From contig JAVXUO010000834.1 of assembly GCA_033065855.1 (NCBI GenBank), forward strand, positions 1 to 64,000: 64,000 nt of DNA, given 5' to 3'. The notes below the pieces were generated by a model. That model saw nothing but the letters and a program-made list of their open reading frames with translations. It was not told the DNA's origin and ran no database searches. This DNA is from Escallonia rubra. Its lineage: Eukaryota > Streptophyta > Magnoliopsida > Escalloniales > Escalloniaceae. The stretch's first letter is position 1, and every line of letters starts with the position of its first letter. The translations under genes and the position numbers were made by a program. Below, one piece after another: positions 1 to 10,827 of this stretch.

Positions 1-212
1 AATTTTATGCATCTTCCCGCCTCTGACTACCCCTTAATTTGGTAATTACAAATACGGGTAGACCTTATGTTTACTGTGCTTTCCTCCAAGGCCATGTGGG
101 CCATTTTCTAAGACCATCCATTTGGATGCATTGTCTTAGTTGTTCGGTATCGCCTTAGGTTGTAATGAGTAATGTCTTTTAATGAAATTTGCTTAGAAAA
201 AAAAAAAAAAAA
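1..212 (+). mobile_element. Possible 3' end of a LINE or other retroposon with poly-A tail
   Basis: A non-coding stretch ends in a run of 16 A at 197-212, preceded by an AT-rich tail such as plant LINE 3' ends often have. The left part lies outside the window, so no target-site duplication can be checked. This is inference from the tail alone; a simple A-run is the alternative. Confidence 0.25.
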
Positions 213-654
213 GGTCGTTCCTGGTTGTGCATATGCACCGTTTTACAGACTAGTCCTGCACCAGTTATCTCATGTTTCCCCTCACAAATACTAGGACATC
301 GTTGAGCGATGAGAAGATTTTGGATTTGTTGTGAAACAAGAAAAGAAAGGATGTAGCTCACCTCAAACATCTTTCCTCTGCTAATCTCCCTCTGAACTCC
401 GGGCACCTTGTATCGGTATTCCATTTTTGCAAAGAATTTGGACACTGTTCTCATGCTTTGATGATGAGAACACTACTGCAGGTAGAGGTTACCATCAGCT
501 CGTGTTCTGTTTTCTCAATTATATATCAGGTAGATAATTCAGGCTTATTGAACTTTAATTACGCGATACATGCCTTATACCGAGAAAGCAGGCAAAGAAA
601 TTACAAGTCAAGGAAACATAGCGAAAATAAAAGAGAATGATTGATTCAAAGCAT
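213..654. other. Intergenic stretch, nothing recognised
   Basis: Only short open frames without recognisable domains are present. It lies just downstream (3') of the minus-strand RING/vWA pseudogene and may include remnants of its 3' UTR. Confidence 0.5.
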
Positions 655-2310
655 CATCAATTCAAAGTGAGGGCAGCAAAAGCCTTCTGTGAATTGGACA
701 CTCGACTGGCCAACAGGATCATCATCAATTGGCACGGCCTTGACCCCTCGATTCTGGCCCTTCGCTGGGAATGTGAGCTTAACCATGCGAGAACAGCTTA
801 ACCATGCGAGAACATAAGGCCGCTCTGCTTTAATACTAGTTCAAACTGGCCTTTCTCTCCTTAACTTCTACCAACTCCGCCTGGTTGCAGAGGCCATCTC
901 CTGCTTGGGCCTATGGCGGTGAGTTAATCTGAGAAAATCCAATACGTCTACATTTTCGTCTATACTTTTATTTTCGCCTCTTCAACACCTACTGCTACCC
1001 ACACACGATTCTTCCATCGATCCACCTTCTATTCACAGTGTAATCCCGAGGAGAACGTTGTTCATGGCCCTTTAATAATCTTCACTCTCACACCACCTGC
1101 CTGTAGCGTTTCATTCGACAGAGTGTCTTTGAAGGGGCAAGTGACAACCATCAATGATACCTGATTGCAAGTTTCCCCCCGTAGCACAAGGAACTGATAG
1201 ATGCACGAAAAGTCTTTCTCCTTGTCCGCATACAATTTGTTTACATCTCTGTGTCCTGTTCAGAAATTTCATTAAAGTATCTTCCGGAGGCTATGGATGC
1301 AATACACACCCTGGATGACTCTCATAGCAAGCTGCTGTTGCTGAGCCACTACACTCAGAAGACTGCCTATGCACCTAGCATAAGCCTCTTGAACCCTGTA
1401 AATGAACTCGATGAAAAAAATGTGCCGCTGATGCATCAGATTTCGCATTAAGCATGGCGGAGTTATGGTCCAAACCGAATCCAAACATGTGGACATCGTA
1501 ATTTGCTGCTTTTCCATTATGTGACCAGATGGAAGCAGGCAAAAATTGGTTATCTAATGGTGATTGTGGCCGTATGGATCTCGTCCACCGGATTGGAGCA
1601 TGATGCTAACAACTGCATTTTGCGCTTTCGCTCCTCAAGAATCTGAACCTCTTTCTTGAGTCCTTTCACGATGCGAGTCCTTCCAATTATTGTAAGGGAA
1701 CCAAGGGCAAGAATTTCATCCTTGTGTCCTTAGACATCCTGTGCAACAGAAATATCCTTTGAGCATTGTCTAAAAAATCAACTACCGAGAGTTTGCCAGA
1801 AAGCCCCAAGTTTTGCATAACGAATTCGACGGCACGATTAAGGAGGGCAGTTTTCGTCCTCACCATGCTTACACTAATATCTTAGACCAAAACAAGATCA
1901 ATTGGTGCACACCCAAGCGTATGACATTATTCGACACTGATAATCATCATCATCATCCAAGTAGAGGCACTGCAAGCACCCCAACAAGTATGGCAAACTT
2001 GGAAGTGGTATTTGAAGCAGTAACATAGGCAGTTCTGGTAAGCCCTTTAAGCTAAGAACATACTGGGAGACCACTGAGGTTGGATTAGTACGTAGAAGGT
2101 ATGCTAGGAATAATGGGCTCATTGTCAGAGAAGTGCTGGGGCTCAGGCCATAATGACTTGGTTCGGCACTATGGAGAGCTGCATGGGAAGATCTTTCCAT
2201 TTGAAGCCGTAGATGGGGCAAAGCCGATTTCCATTCATGAATATCTTGTTAAGGCAAAGTTGGTAGATTTTGTGGGAGCACTCCCTGTCATAGTGTAGTT
2301 ACACGGATTA
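655..2310 (-). pseudogene. RING/vWA (WAV3-like) pseudogene, copy 1
   Basis: On the minus strand this matches exon 2 of the intact RING/vWA gene at 51199-54413 across nearly its whole length. Recognisable pieces are the RING C-terminal part (ECSH about 2270-2285, then NRLCPIYGFKWKDLP with the last RING Cys changed to Tyr), the start of the vWA domain (PIDLVLV, then an in-frame TAA directly before DISVS, about 1875-1910), the segment VQEAYARCIGSLLSVVAQQ (about 1335-1400) and the C-terminal tail ending QKAFAA (about 665-700). Frameshifts, stops and small deletions occur throughout, and no first exon was found upstream. The KAFAA tail is shared with copy 2 but not with the intact gene, so copies 1 and 2 are probably closer to each other. 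It cannot encode a working E3 ligase. Confidence 0.8.
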
Positions 2311-2939
2311 TTAGCCTTCCCTAAGAAAATGGTGCATATTTCTTCCTGTAACTACAAATCATAATTTCAGTAAACACAGGGATATCTAGTTGGTTTTCCG
2401 CATAGTTTACACCTTGTATTGGTTGAGTGTGTATACGAGCTTCATGGAATGAAAGGACATTTTACCCAAAAGAGGGGTAGCCAATGAGCTACAAAAAGAT
2501 CATCCAGAAGCATTCTTTCGAAGTCGCAAAGTCAGTGTCGCAGCCGTTATTCTCTAGTAAGTTGATAATTTGGCTAGTGGTCTGTGGACTAAAATTGCTT
2601 ATGTTGTAAAAAATTGGATTCTACAATATTTTGCTGATAAACCAACAACACAAAGTTGACTATCCCCAGACAAACTAAACATTAAGTACTCTGTCTGAGA
2701 TCTCCCATGCATTAAAAAGTTGCCTGTTGATGTTATGAGCTGCAAATTTTTGTACTGCGGTGTTACAAAATGCAGCCACAACGAACCAATATATCGATGA
2801 ACCAAAAATAGAAATTAGAAAACCAAACACAAAACACAAGATTTACGAGTTTCACCAATGTGGCTACGTCCTCGGAGTAGGACCAGATCTCGATTTCATT
2901 ATTCAGCAGTGTTTACAACTAGAAACCCTAGCTCCCTCT
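2311..2939. other. Upstream flank of pseudogene copy 1, no gene recognised
   Basis: This is the expected position of intron 1 and exon 1 of the RING/vWA pseudogene, but I could not find a counterpart of the intact gene's first exon. No domains are visible. Confidence 0.45.
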
Positions 2940-3665
2940 ATGTTTCCGTTTTCTTTCTCTGTGTCTTCAAACGCGAAGATACATATACATGAATACCCTA
3001 GAGTGAAAAAAAACATGCATTATTACAAAAGTACCATCCCAAAGTTAGGGATTGATGTACAATACATCAATTGCAATAATGTATCTGAGATAAAATCAGG
3101 CTCCACATTTAACATGCAGAAGTCCACGATCGGGTGCCGTGCTCTACCTTCATCGCAAAACCCCGCCTTTTTACAAGACTTGCTGCTCCTCTCAGCTTGG
3201 GGATTCGACGTTGTTTCAAAAGGTTGGTAAATGATCTAGAATAAGGTTTGAGTTTGAATTAATGATAGAATGTTAACATTTTCAGATCTCATTTGCAGGA
3301 AACATGAGATTTTTCGGTTTGGGTAAATGGAAAGTATCTCCTCAAGAACTCAAAAAGGATGATGACGGAAAAAACTGTGAAGGATGATCTATAAAAACTT
3401 TGTCCCCATTCAAAATAATAAATATTTGAAGCTTTTAGACCTGAGCAAAGGGAAGGAGTTGGTCGCAGGTGTACATGCTCCTCTAGTCAACCAACGATGG
3501 TATTGGTGTGTGCTAAGCAGCTGCGTCTAGGCTACAAATCGTAATTGATTATGGTATCGGCGTGTGTTTAGTAACAACAATGCAATTGTTGAACTTTTTA
3601 GAAAATACATCTAGATGTAAAATAACTTTTTTCTTCAAGGGAATACACTTAGTGGACTATCTAGA
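2940..3665 (+). repeat. Anonymous duplicated block, copy 1 (partner at 42965-43660)
   Basis: This block is clearly homologous, in the same orientation, to 42965-43660. Shared landmarks include agtccacgatcgggtgcc (about 3121-3138 and 43157-43174) and tgagatttttcggtt (about 3305 and 43343). Both copies lie next to a dead RING/vWA gene, but on opposite sides of it. Short open frames exist on both strands and none is conserved between copies, so it is more likely non-coding or a dead gene fragment. Identity unknown. Confidence 0.65.
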
Positions 3666-4212
3666 ACATGAGATCTGAAAGCGAAGCATATTCTCAGATC
3701 TCGCACTATTGCCCAAACACTATAGGACCCAAGTTTTGAATTCAACTAATTTGTTTACGGCCAATTCTATGAGTTCTCATGATTTGTTCTCAAAGAAATT
3801 CCTTTTTTAGATATATTACAAGTATATTCACGACCTTTCGTGTATTTTCGAGATTGTCTGTATTTCTCATATTACTTATTTTGATTACTGCAGGTTTGCA
3901 AGACATGGGGTGAGGGTGACGACACCGATGTCCTGTGGTGTTGCAGTGTAAGTCCAAATAAAACCCGTATCTAATTTTTACGCTTTAATTATGCATGACC
4001 TTTTCATAGTTGATGTGCTCACTTGTCATTTGTGAAGATGACTCTGTCTTGGTATATTGCTATTACCTTGATAAACTTTTAAATATGAGGTGAAGTTGAC
4101 TCCATCTTGGTACATTGCTGGATACCAAATAAATGAGAAGGGCTTTGGCGTAATTTCAGAATTCATGATTAGAACAACTGAGAATTCATTTGATTAACAC
4201 AAAGTGCAAATT

Positions 4213-4799
4213 GTCACGGACTGGAAAGTCGTGGGCCCGAAACTCGTGCACAATCCGTGCAGCACTTAGGCAAGCCAACCCGATGGTTACCTAAGTCAGC
4301 ATTTTACCCCCAAAACTTGCATGTTCCGTCGGCAAGCATTTCACCCACTCTCGTTGCCTCCCTCTTTGGTGTGTAGCTCACTAGTCTCACTAACTCACAT
4401 TCACAAAAAAAAGGCTAAGTTGGCTTAAGAGGATTTTATTACAAGAATGAAGGTTTTATAAGAGGATCGCTCGCTCGCTCTTGGATCACTAGGTTCTCCA
4501 CCACTTCTAGGATGAACTCTTGGATGATATGTACAAATGGCACTCTACCTATTTATACTAGTCCACTTCCACAGTGGACGGCCTAGATCGACTTGATCCT
4601 ACGACTACAAACAATCTTTCAGAGTGTTCTCTAAGCTTCCCTAACTTTCTATACAAGACCACCTATTTCTAGAACACTCTGCATAACTCTATACAGTTCT
4701 ACACAATTCTGGACACATTTTGACACACAAGTACTCCATGCAGCTAAGAATCTGTCCAATCATCGCCTGCATGGCAGTCAAGTCGGCGCCTGCAGTGTA
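4213..4799 (-). repeat. LTR-like segment within array unit 1 (repeated in units 2-4)
   Basis: Read on the minus strand this resembles an LTR or promoter region. It starts near TACACTGCAGGCG, has TATAAATAGG (about 4548-4557) followed by a 5'-UTR-like stretch, has AATAAAA about 120 bp later (about 4434-4440), and ends CCGTGAC. Both edges are followed by AAATT in unit 1 (4208-4212 and 4800-4804), a possible 5-bp target duplication, but the ends are not the usual TG/CA. No primer-binding site or coding region was found next to it, so it may be a solo LTR amplified with the array. Confidence 0.35.
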
Positions 4800-5245
4800 A
4801 AATTGGCTATCACTATCTTATTTGAATGCGTGCCTCCGCCAATTAAACCGAGACAGGTAAGCAAGCAAAATTACAAATACGCCCCAAAATCACCGGGCTT
4901 TTTGTTACGGTGGCTGGCTGAAGGTTTTTCTGCTCGGAGATCACTAGAGACCACACTTGTATAAACTCTGCCACCTTTTACTTATCACATGTGTATCGGC
5001 CTAGGTCTGCAAGAAATGTGCTTTGTGCTGCAGGATGCTCAACATTCCATGTCTTAAGTAGCACATTACCACTACATTCATTCGTTAATCAGTTCATAAC
5101 CTTAGCATTTGGAGCAGTGTGTAAACGACAATGATGGCAGTTCAATAATTTATATATATATGTACTACTGATTCCATTATTTATTCACCTTGCCTCCCTA
5201 TTTGGCCATCACCACACCCAATTCTTTACTTCAAACAAACAAAAA

Positions 5246-5699
5246 ATGGCGCTTCTCTTCCGTCTTGCTCGACAGAGCAAAACAACTCAGGTAATGGTGT
5301 AGGAGCTAAAAGACGCGCACACGCGCGCGCGCGCGCGCACACACACACAGATTCCCGCCCTTTTGTTTCCTCTTTTTTTTTTTTTAAATTAACAGAAATG
5401 TCTTGCCCACAAATGGGTTTTCAGTCATGTGTCTTGCCCTTAACATGAAAAGATGGTAATGTTAGGAAGAAGGCAAAACACACGCATACGCACAGACTCC
5501 CACCCCTTTGCTTCCTCTTGCTTTAAATTAATAGCAATGTCATGCCCACAAATGGGTTTTCTATCATGTGTTTTGCATAGAACATGAAAAGAAGGTAAAG
5601 TTAGACTTCGACCTAATTCTCGTCGTCACTGGCCTGCCGGAATCCATCATTGTCGCGTTTGCCTCCGCTGTCAGGAAAGCCGTCCTCCACCTCGGCTAG
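5246..5699 (+). CDS. Candidate small two-exon ORF in array unit 1 (69 codons)
   Basis: Not a recognised family. A TATA-like stretch (tttatatatatatg, about 5149-5162) lies about 85 bp before ATG at 5246. Exon 1 (5246-5290) encodes MALLFRLARQSKTTQ and ends CAG/GTAATG, a good donor. Joining to the acceptor AG at 5533-5534 keeps phase 0 and opens a 54-codon exon (5535-5699) that includes KLDFDLILVVTGLPES and ends in TAG. The predicted product has a basic amphipathic start, like a mitochondrial presequence, and a hydrophobic C-terminal half. Against it: changes between units are often non-synonymous, and units 2-4 are each broken at a splice site or by a stop. It may be a decayed gene fragment carried by the repeat. 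Confidence 0.2.
5306..5349. repeat. CA/CG microsatellite in array unit 1
   Basis: An alternating purine-pyrimidine run of mixed CG and CA dinucleotides. Counterparts occur in every unit at about 7650-7678, 9955-9991 and 12268-12286 with different lengths and composition. Confidence 0.8.
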
Positions 5700-6188
5700 A
5701 GCGGCTGCCATAGTTCTCCTCCCTCCCCCTCAACGACCTCACTTTTCCCTTTTAAAGTTGTCCTCCACAACTGTTTTGGGTTTTGATGACCGCGAAGGGA
5801 GCCGACATGCATTACGGCAAATGACCTCGTGACATGAGACGCGGAAAAAACTGCTCAATTGCCATGGCTTCCCATGGATTGCAACAGTTTGACAACGAAA
5901 CTATATTTCAATTTACTTCTCTTTTGCAGGCCCAACAGTTGTCTTTGGCCCATATATACTCCACTGCTACGTCAATTGGGCTCCTCTTGAAAGAAGACCT
6001 TTTGTTCATGCATCCATAACTGGTCCATTGCAATGCATTATAAAATTTAAGTTTATCTCTTCCTGCTCTCTGATCTTAAAACAGGCCATTATGTAGGGGT
6101 TGCTTCGTAGTTTAATTAGAAAGTGATTTTGGTCAAACAAATCGGAAATTCAACTGGGTGGGAGCATAATTGCATCACCAGAATTGGA

Positions 6189-8521
6189 GATTGTCTGTAT
6201 TTCTCGTATTACGTAATGTGATTACAGCATGTTTGCACGACAGGGCTGAGGGTGACGACACCGATGTCCCGTGGTGTTGCAGTGTAAGTCCAAATAAAAC
6301 TGATATCTACTTTTTACGCTTTAATTATGCATGACCTTTTCATAGTTGATGTGCTCACTTGTCATTTGTGAAGATGACTCTGTCTTGGTATATTGTTATT
6401 ACCTTGATAAACTTTTAAATATGGGGTGAAGTTGACTCCATCTTGGTACATTGCTGGATACCAAATATATGAGAAGGGCTTTGACGTAATTTCAGAATTC
6501 ATGATTAGAATAACTGAGAATTCATTCGATTAACACAAGTGAAAATTGTCACGGACCGGAGAGTCGTGGGCCCGAAACTCGTGCAGAATCCGTGCAGCAC
6601 TTAGGCAAGCCAACCCGATGGTTACATAAGTCAGCCTTTTACCCCCAAATCTTGCTTGTTCCGTCGGCAAGCACCTCACCCACACTCGTTGCCTCCCTCT
6701 TTGGTGTGTAGCTCACTAGTCTCATTAACTCACACTCACACATAAAATAGGCTAAGTTGGCTTAAGAGGATTTTATTACAAGAATGAAGGTTTTATAAGA
6801 GGATCGCTCGCTCGCTCTTGGATCACTAGGTTCTCCACCACTTCTAGGATGAACTCTTGGATGATATGTACAAATGGCACTCTACCTATTTATACTTGTC
6901 CACATCCACAGTGGACGGCCTAGATCGACTTGATCCTATGGCTACAAACAATCTTTCAGAGTGTTCTCTAAGCTTCCCTAACTTTCTATACAAGACCACC
7001 TATTTTTAGAACACTCTGCATAACTCTATACAGTTCTACACAATTCTGGACACATTTTGACAAACAAATACTCCATAGAGCTAAGAATATGTCCAATCAT
7101 CGCCTGCATGGCTATCCAGTTGGCGCCTGCATTGTAAAATTTGCTATCATGATCTTATTTGAATGCACACCTCCGTAAATTTAACCGAGACAGGTAAGTA
7201 AGCGAAATTACAAATACGCCCCAAAATCATCGGGCTTTTTATTACGGTGGTTGGCTGAAGGTTTTTTCGCTCGGAGATCACCGGGGACCACATTTTTATA
7301 AACTCTACCACCTTTTACTTATCCCAGGCGTATAAGCCTAGGTCTGCATGAAATGTGCTTTGTGCTGCAAGATGCTTAACATTCCATGTCTTAAGTAGCA
7401 CATTACCACTACATTCATTCGTTAATCAGTTCATAACCTTGGCATTTGGATCAGTGTGTAAACGATAATGAAGGCAGTTCAATAGTTTGTATATATATGT
7501 ACTACTAATTTCATTATTCCTTCACCTTGCCTCCCCATTGGGTCATCACCACACCCAATTCTTTACTTCAAACAAACGAAAAATGGCGTTTCTCTTCCGT
7601 CTTGCTCGACAGAGCAAAGCAACTCAGGTAATGGTGAAGGAGCTAAAAGACACGCGCATACACACACACACACACACAAACTCCCACCCTTTTGTTTCCT
7701 CTTTTTTTTTTAAATTAACAGCAATGTCTTGCCCACAAATGGGTTTTCAGTCATGTGTCTTGCCCATAACATGAAAAGAATGTAATGTTAGGAAGAAGGT
7801 AAAACACACGCGCACGCACAGACTCCCACCCCTTTGCTTTTTTTTTGCTTCAAATTAACAACAATGTCTTGCCCACAAATGGGTTTCTGTCATGTGTCTT
7901 GCACAGAACATGGAAAGAAGGTAAAGTTAGACTTCGACCTAATTCTCGTCGTCACTGGCCTGCCAGAATCCGTCATCGCCGCGTTTGCCTCCGCTGTCGA
8001 GAAATCCATCCTCCACCTCAGCTAGAGCGGCTGTCATAGTTCTCCTCTCTCCCCCTCAACGACCTCACTTTTCCCTTTTAAAGTTGTCCTCCACAACTGT
8101 TTTGGGTTTTGATGACCGCGAAGAGAGCCGACATGCATTATGGCAAATGAAAAATTGAACTCGTGACATGAGACGAGGAAGAAACTGCTCGATTGCCATG
8201 GCTTCCCATGGATTGCAGCACGTTGACAACGGAACTATATTTCAATTTACTTCTCTTTTGCAGGCCCAACGAGTTCTTTGGCCCATATACACTCCACTTC
8301 TACGTCTTTTGGGCTCCTCTTGAAAGAAGACCCTTTGTTCATGCATCCAAAAGTGGTCCATTGCAATGCATTATAAAATTTAAGTTTATCTCATCATGAT
8401 CTCTGATCTTAAAACAGGTCATTATGTGGGGGTTGCTTCTTAGTTTAATTAGAAAGTGATTTTGGTCAAACAAACCAGAAATTCAACTGGGCGGGAGCAT
8501 AATTCCATCACCTGAATTGGG
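6189..8521 (+). repeat. Array unit 2
   Basis: 2333 bp. The first exon reads MAFLFRLARQSKATQ (about 7583-7627). The second-exon counterpart has lost the AG acceptor (aacaac instead of aacag) and one T in the gggtttt run, which shifts the frame so that MSCPQMGF is joined to the LDFDLILVV frame. Confidence 0.75.
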
Positions 8522-10827
8522 GGGTGTCTGTATTTCTCGTATTACGTACTGTGTTTACAGCATGTTTGCATGATAGGGCTGAGGGTGACGACACTGATGT
8601 CCCGTGGTGTTGCAGTGTAAGTCCAAATAAAACCCGTATCTAATTTTTACGATTTAATTATGCATGACCTTTTCATAGTTGATGTGCTCACTTGTCATTT
8701 GTGAAGATGACTCTGTCTTGGTATATTGCTATTACCTTGATAAACTTTTAAATATGGGGTCAAGATGACTTCATCTTGGTACGTTGCTGGATACCAAATA
8801 AGTGAGAAGGGCTTCGACGTAATTTCAGAATTCATGATTAGAATAACTGAGAATTCATTTTATTAACACAAGTGCAAGTTGTCAAGGACTGGAGAGTTGT
8901 GCGCCCGAAACTCGTGCACAATCCGTGCAGCACTTAGGCAAGCCAACCCGATGGTTACCTAAGTGAGCCTTTTACCCCCAAAACTTTCCTGTTCCGTTGG
9001 CAAGCACCTCACCCACACTCGTTGCCTCCCTCTTTGGTGTGTAGCTCACTAGTCTCACTAACTCACACACAAAATAGGCTAAGTTGGCTTAAGAGGATTT
9101 TATTACAAGAAGGAAGGTTTTATAGGAGGATCGCTCGCTCGCTTTTGGATCACTAGGTTCTCCACCACTTCTAGGATGAACTCTTGGATGATATGTACAA
9201 ATGGCACTCTACCTATTTATACTTGTCCACATCCACAGTGGACGGCCCAGATCGACTTGATCCTATGGCTACAAACAATCTTTCAGAGTGTTCTCTAAGC
9301 TTCCCTAACTTTCTATACAAGACCACCTATTTCTAGAACACTCTGCATCACTCTATACAGTTCTACACAATTCTGGACACATTTTGAAACACAAGAACTC
9401 CATGCAGCTAAGAATCTGTCGAATCATCGCCTGCATTGTAAAATTGGCTATCACGATCTTATTTGAATGCGCGCCTCCGTAAATTAAATCGAGACAGGTA
9501 AGCAAGCAAAATTACAAATACACCCCAAAATCACCCGGCTTTTTGTTACGGTGGCTGGTAGAAGGTTTTTCCGCTCGGAGATCACCGGGGACCACACTTG
9601 TATAAACTCTGCCACCTTTTACTTATCACAGGCGTATCAACCTAGGTCTGCAAGAAATGTGCTTTGTGCTGCAGGATGCTCAACATTCCATGTCTTAAGT
9701 AGCACATTACCACTACATTCATTCGTTAATCAGTTCATAACCTTAGCATTTGGAGCAGTGTGTAAACGATAATGATGGCAGTTCAGTAGTTTTTAAATAT
9801 ATGTACTACTGATTCCATTATTCATTCACCTTGCCTCCCTATTTGGTCATCACCACACCCAATTCTTTACTTCAAACAAACGAAAAATGGCGCTTCTCTT
9901 CCGTCTTGCTCGACAGAACAGAGCAACTCAGGTAATGGTGTAGGAGCTAAAAGACACGCACGCGCGCGCGCACACACACACACACACACACAATCCCACC
10001 CTTTTGTTTCCTCTTTTTATTTATTTATAAATTAACAGCAATGTCTTGCCCACACACGGGTTTTCAGTCATGTGTCTTGCCCATAACATGAAAAGAAGGT
10101 AATGTTAGGAAGAAGGTAAAACACACGCGCACGCACTCCCACCCCTTTGCTTCCTCTTGCTTTAAATTAACAACAATGTCTTGCCCACAAATGGGTTTTC
10201 TGTCATGTGTCTTGCACACAACATGAAAAGAAGGTAAAGTTAGACTTCGACCTAATTCTCGTCGTCACTGGCCTGCCAGAATCCGTCATCGCCGCGTTTG
10301 CCTCCGCTGTCGGGAAAGCCATCTTCCACCTCGGCTAGAGCAGCTGCCATAGTTCTCCTCTCTCCCCCGCAACGACCTCACTTTTCCCTTTTAAAGTTGT
10401 CCTCCACAACTGTTTTGGGTTTTGATGACCGCGAACGGAGCCGACATGCATTATGACAAATGACCTCGTGACATGAGACGAGGAAGAAATTGCTCGATTG
10501 CCATGGCTTCCCATGGATTGCAGCAGTTTGACAACGAAACTATATTTCAATTTACTTCTCTTGTGCAGGCCCAACAGTTGTCTTTGGCCCATATATACTC
10601 CACTGCTACGTCAATTGGGCTCCTCTTGAAAGAAGACCCTATGTTCATGCATCCATAACTGGTCCATTGCAATGCATTATAAAATTTAAGTTTATCTCCT
10701 CTTGCTCTCTGATCTTAAAACGGGCCATTATGTGGGGGATGCTTCTTAGTTTAATTAGAAAGTGATTTTGGTCAAACAAACCGGAAATTCAACTGGGCGG
10801 GAGCATAATTCCATCACCAGAATTGGA
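8522..10827 (+). repeat. Array unit 3
   Basis: 2306 bp. The first exon reads MALLFRLARQNRATQ. The second-exon frame is open, but its acceptor AG is lost (aacaac). The segment near 9420-9450 lacks the short direct repeat (atggcagtcaagtcggcgcctgc) present in units 1 and 2, as unit 4 also does. Confidence 0.75.

Larger units (their letters stand above)
3852..6188 (+). repeat. Array unit 1
   Basis: 2337 bp. It has the longest mixed GC/CA microsatellite (about 5310-5350). It is the only unit in which both the 15-codon first exon (5246-5290) and the AG-bounded second exon (5535-5699) are open. The LTR-like segment lies at about 4213-4799. Confidence 0.8.

Noticed and set aside
197..212. Poly-A run as proof of a processed pseudogene
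   Set aside because: No spliced gene is recognisable upstream within the window and no duplication can be checked.
4208..4804. Clean solo LTR with AAATT duplication in array units
   Set aside because: The ends are not TG/CA and the duplication is not equally clear in the other units, so it is listed only as LTR-like.
5834..6019. MASHGLQQFDNETIF frame as a gene in array units
   Set aside because: It crosses a splice-acceptor-like tract, is broken in unit 2 and has no recognisable domain.
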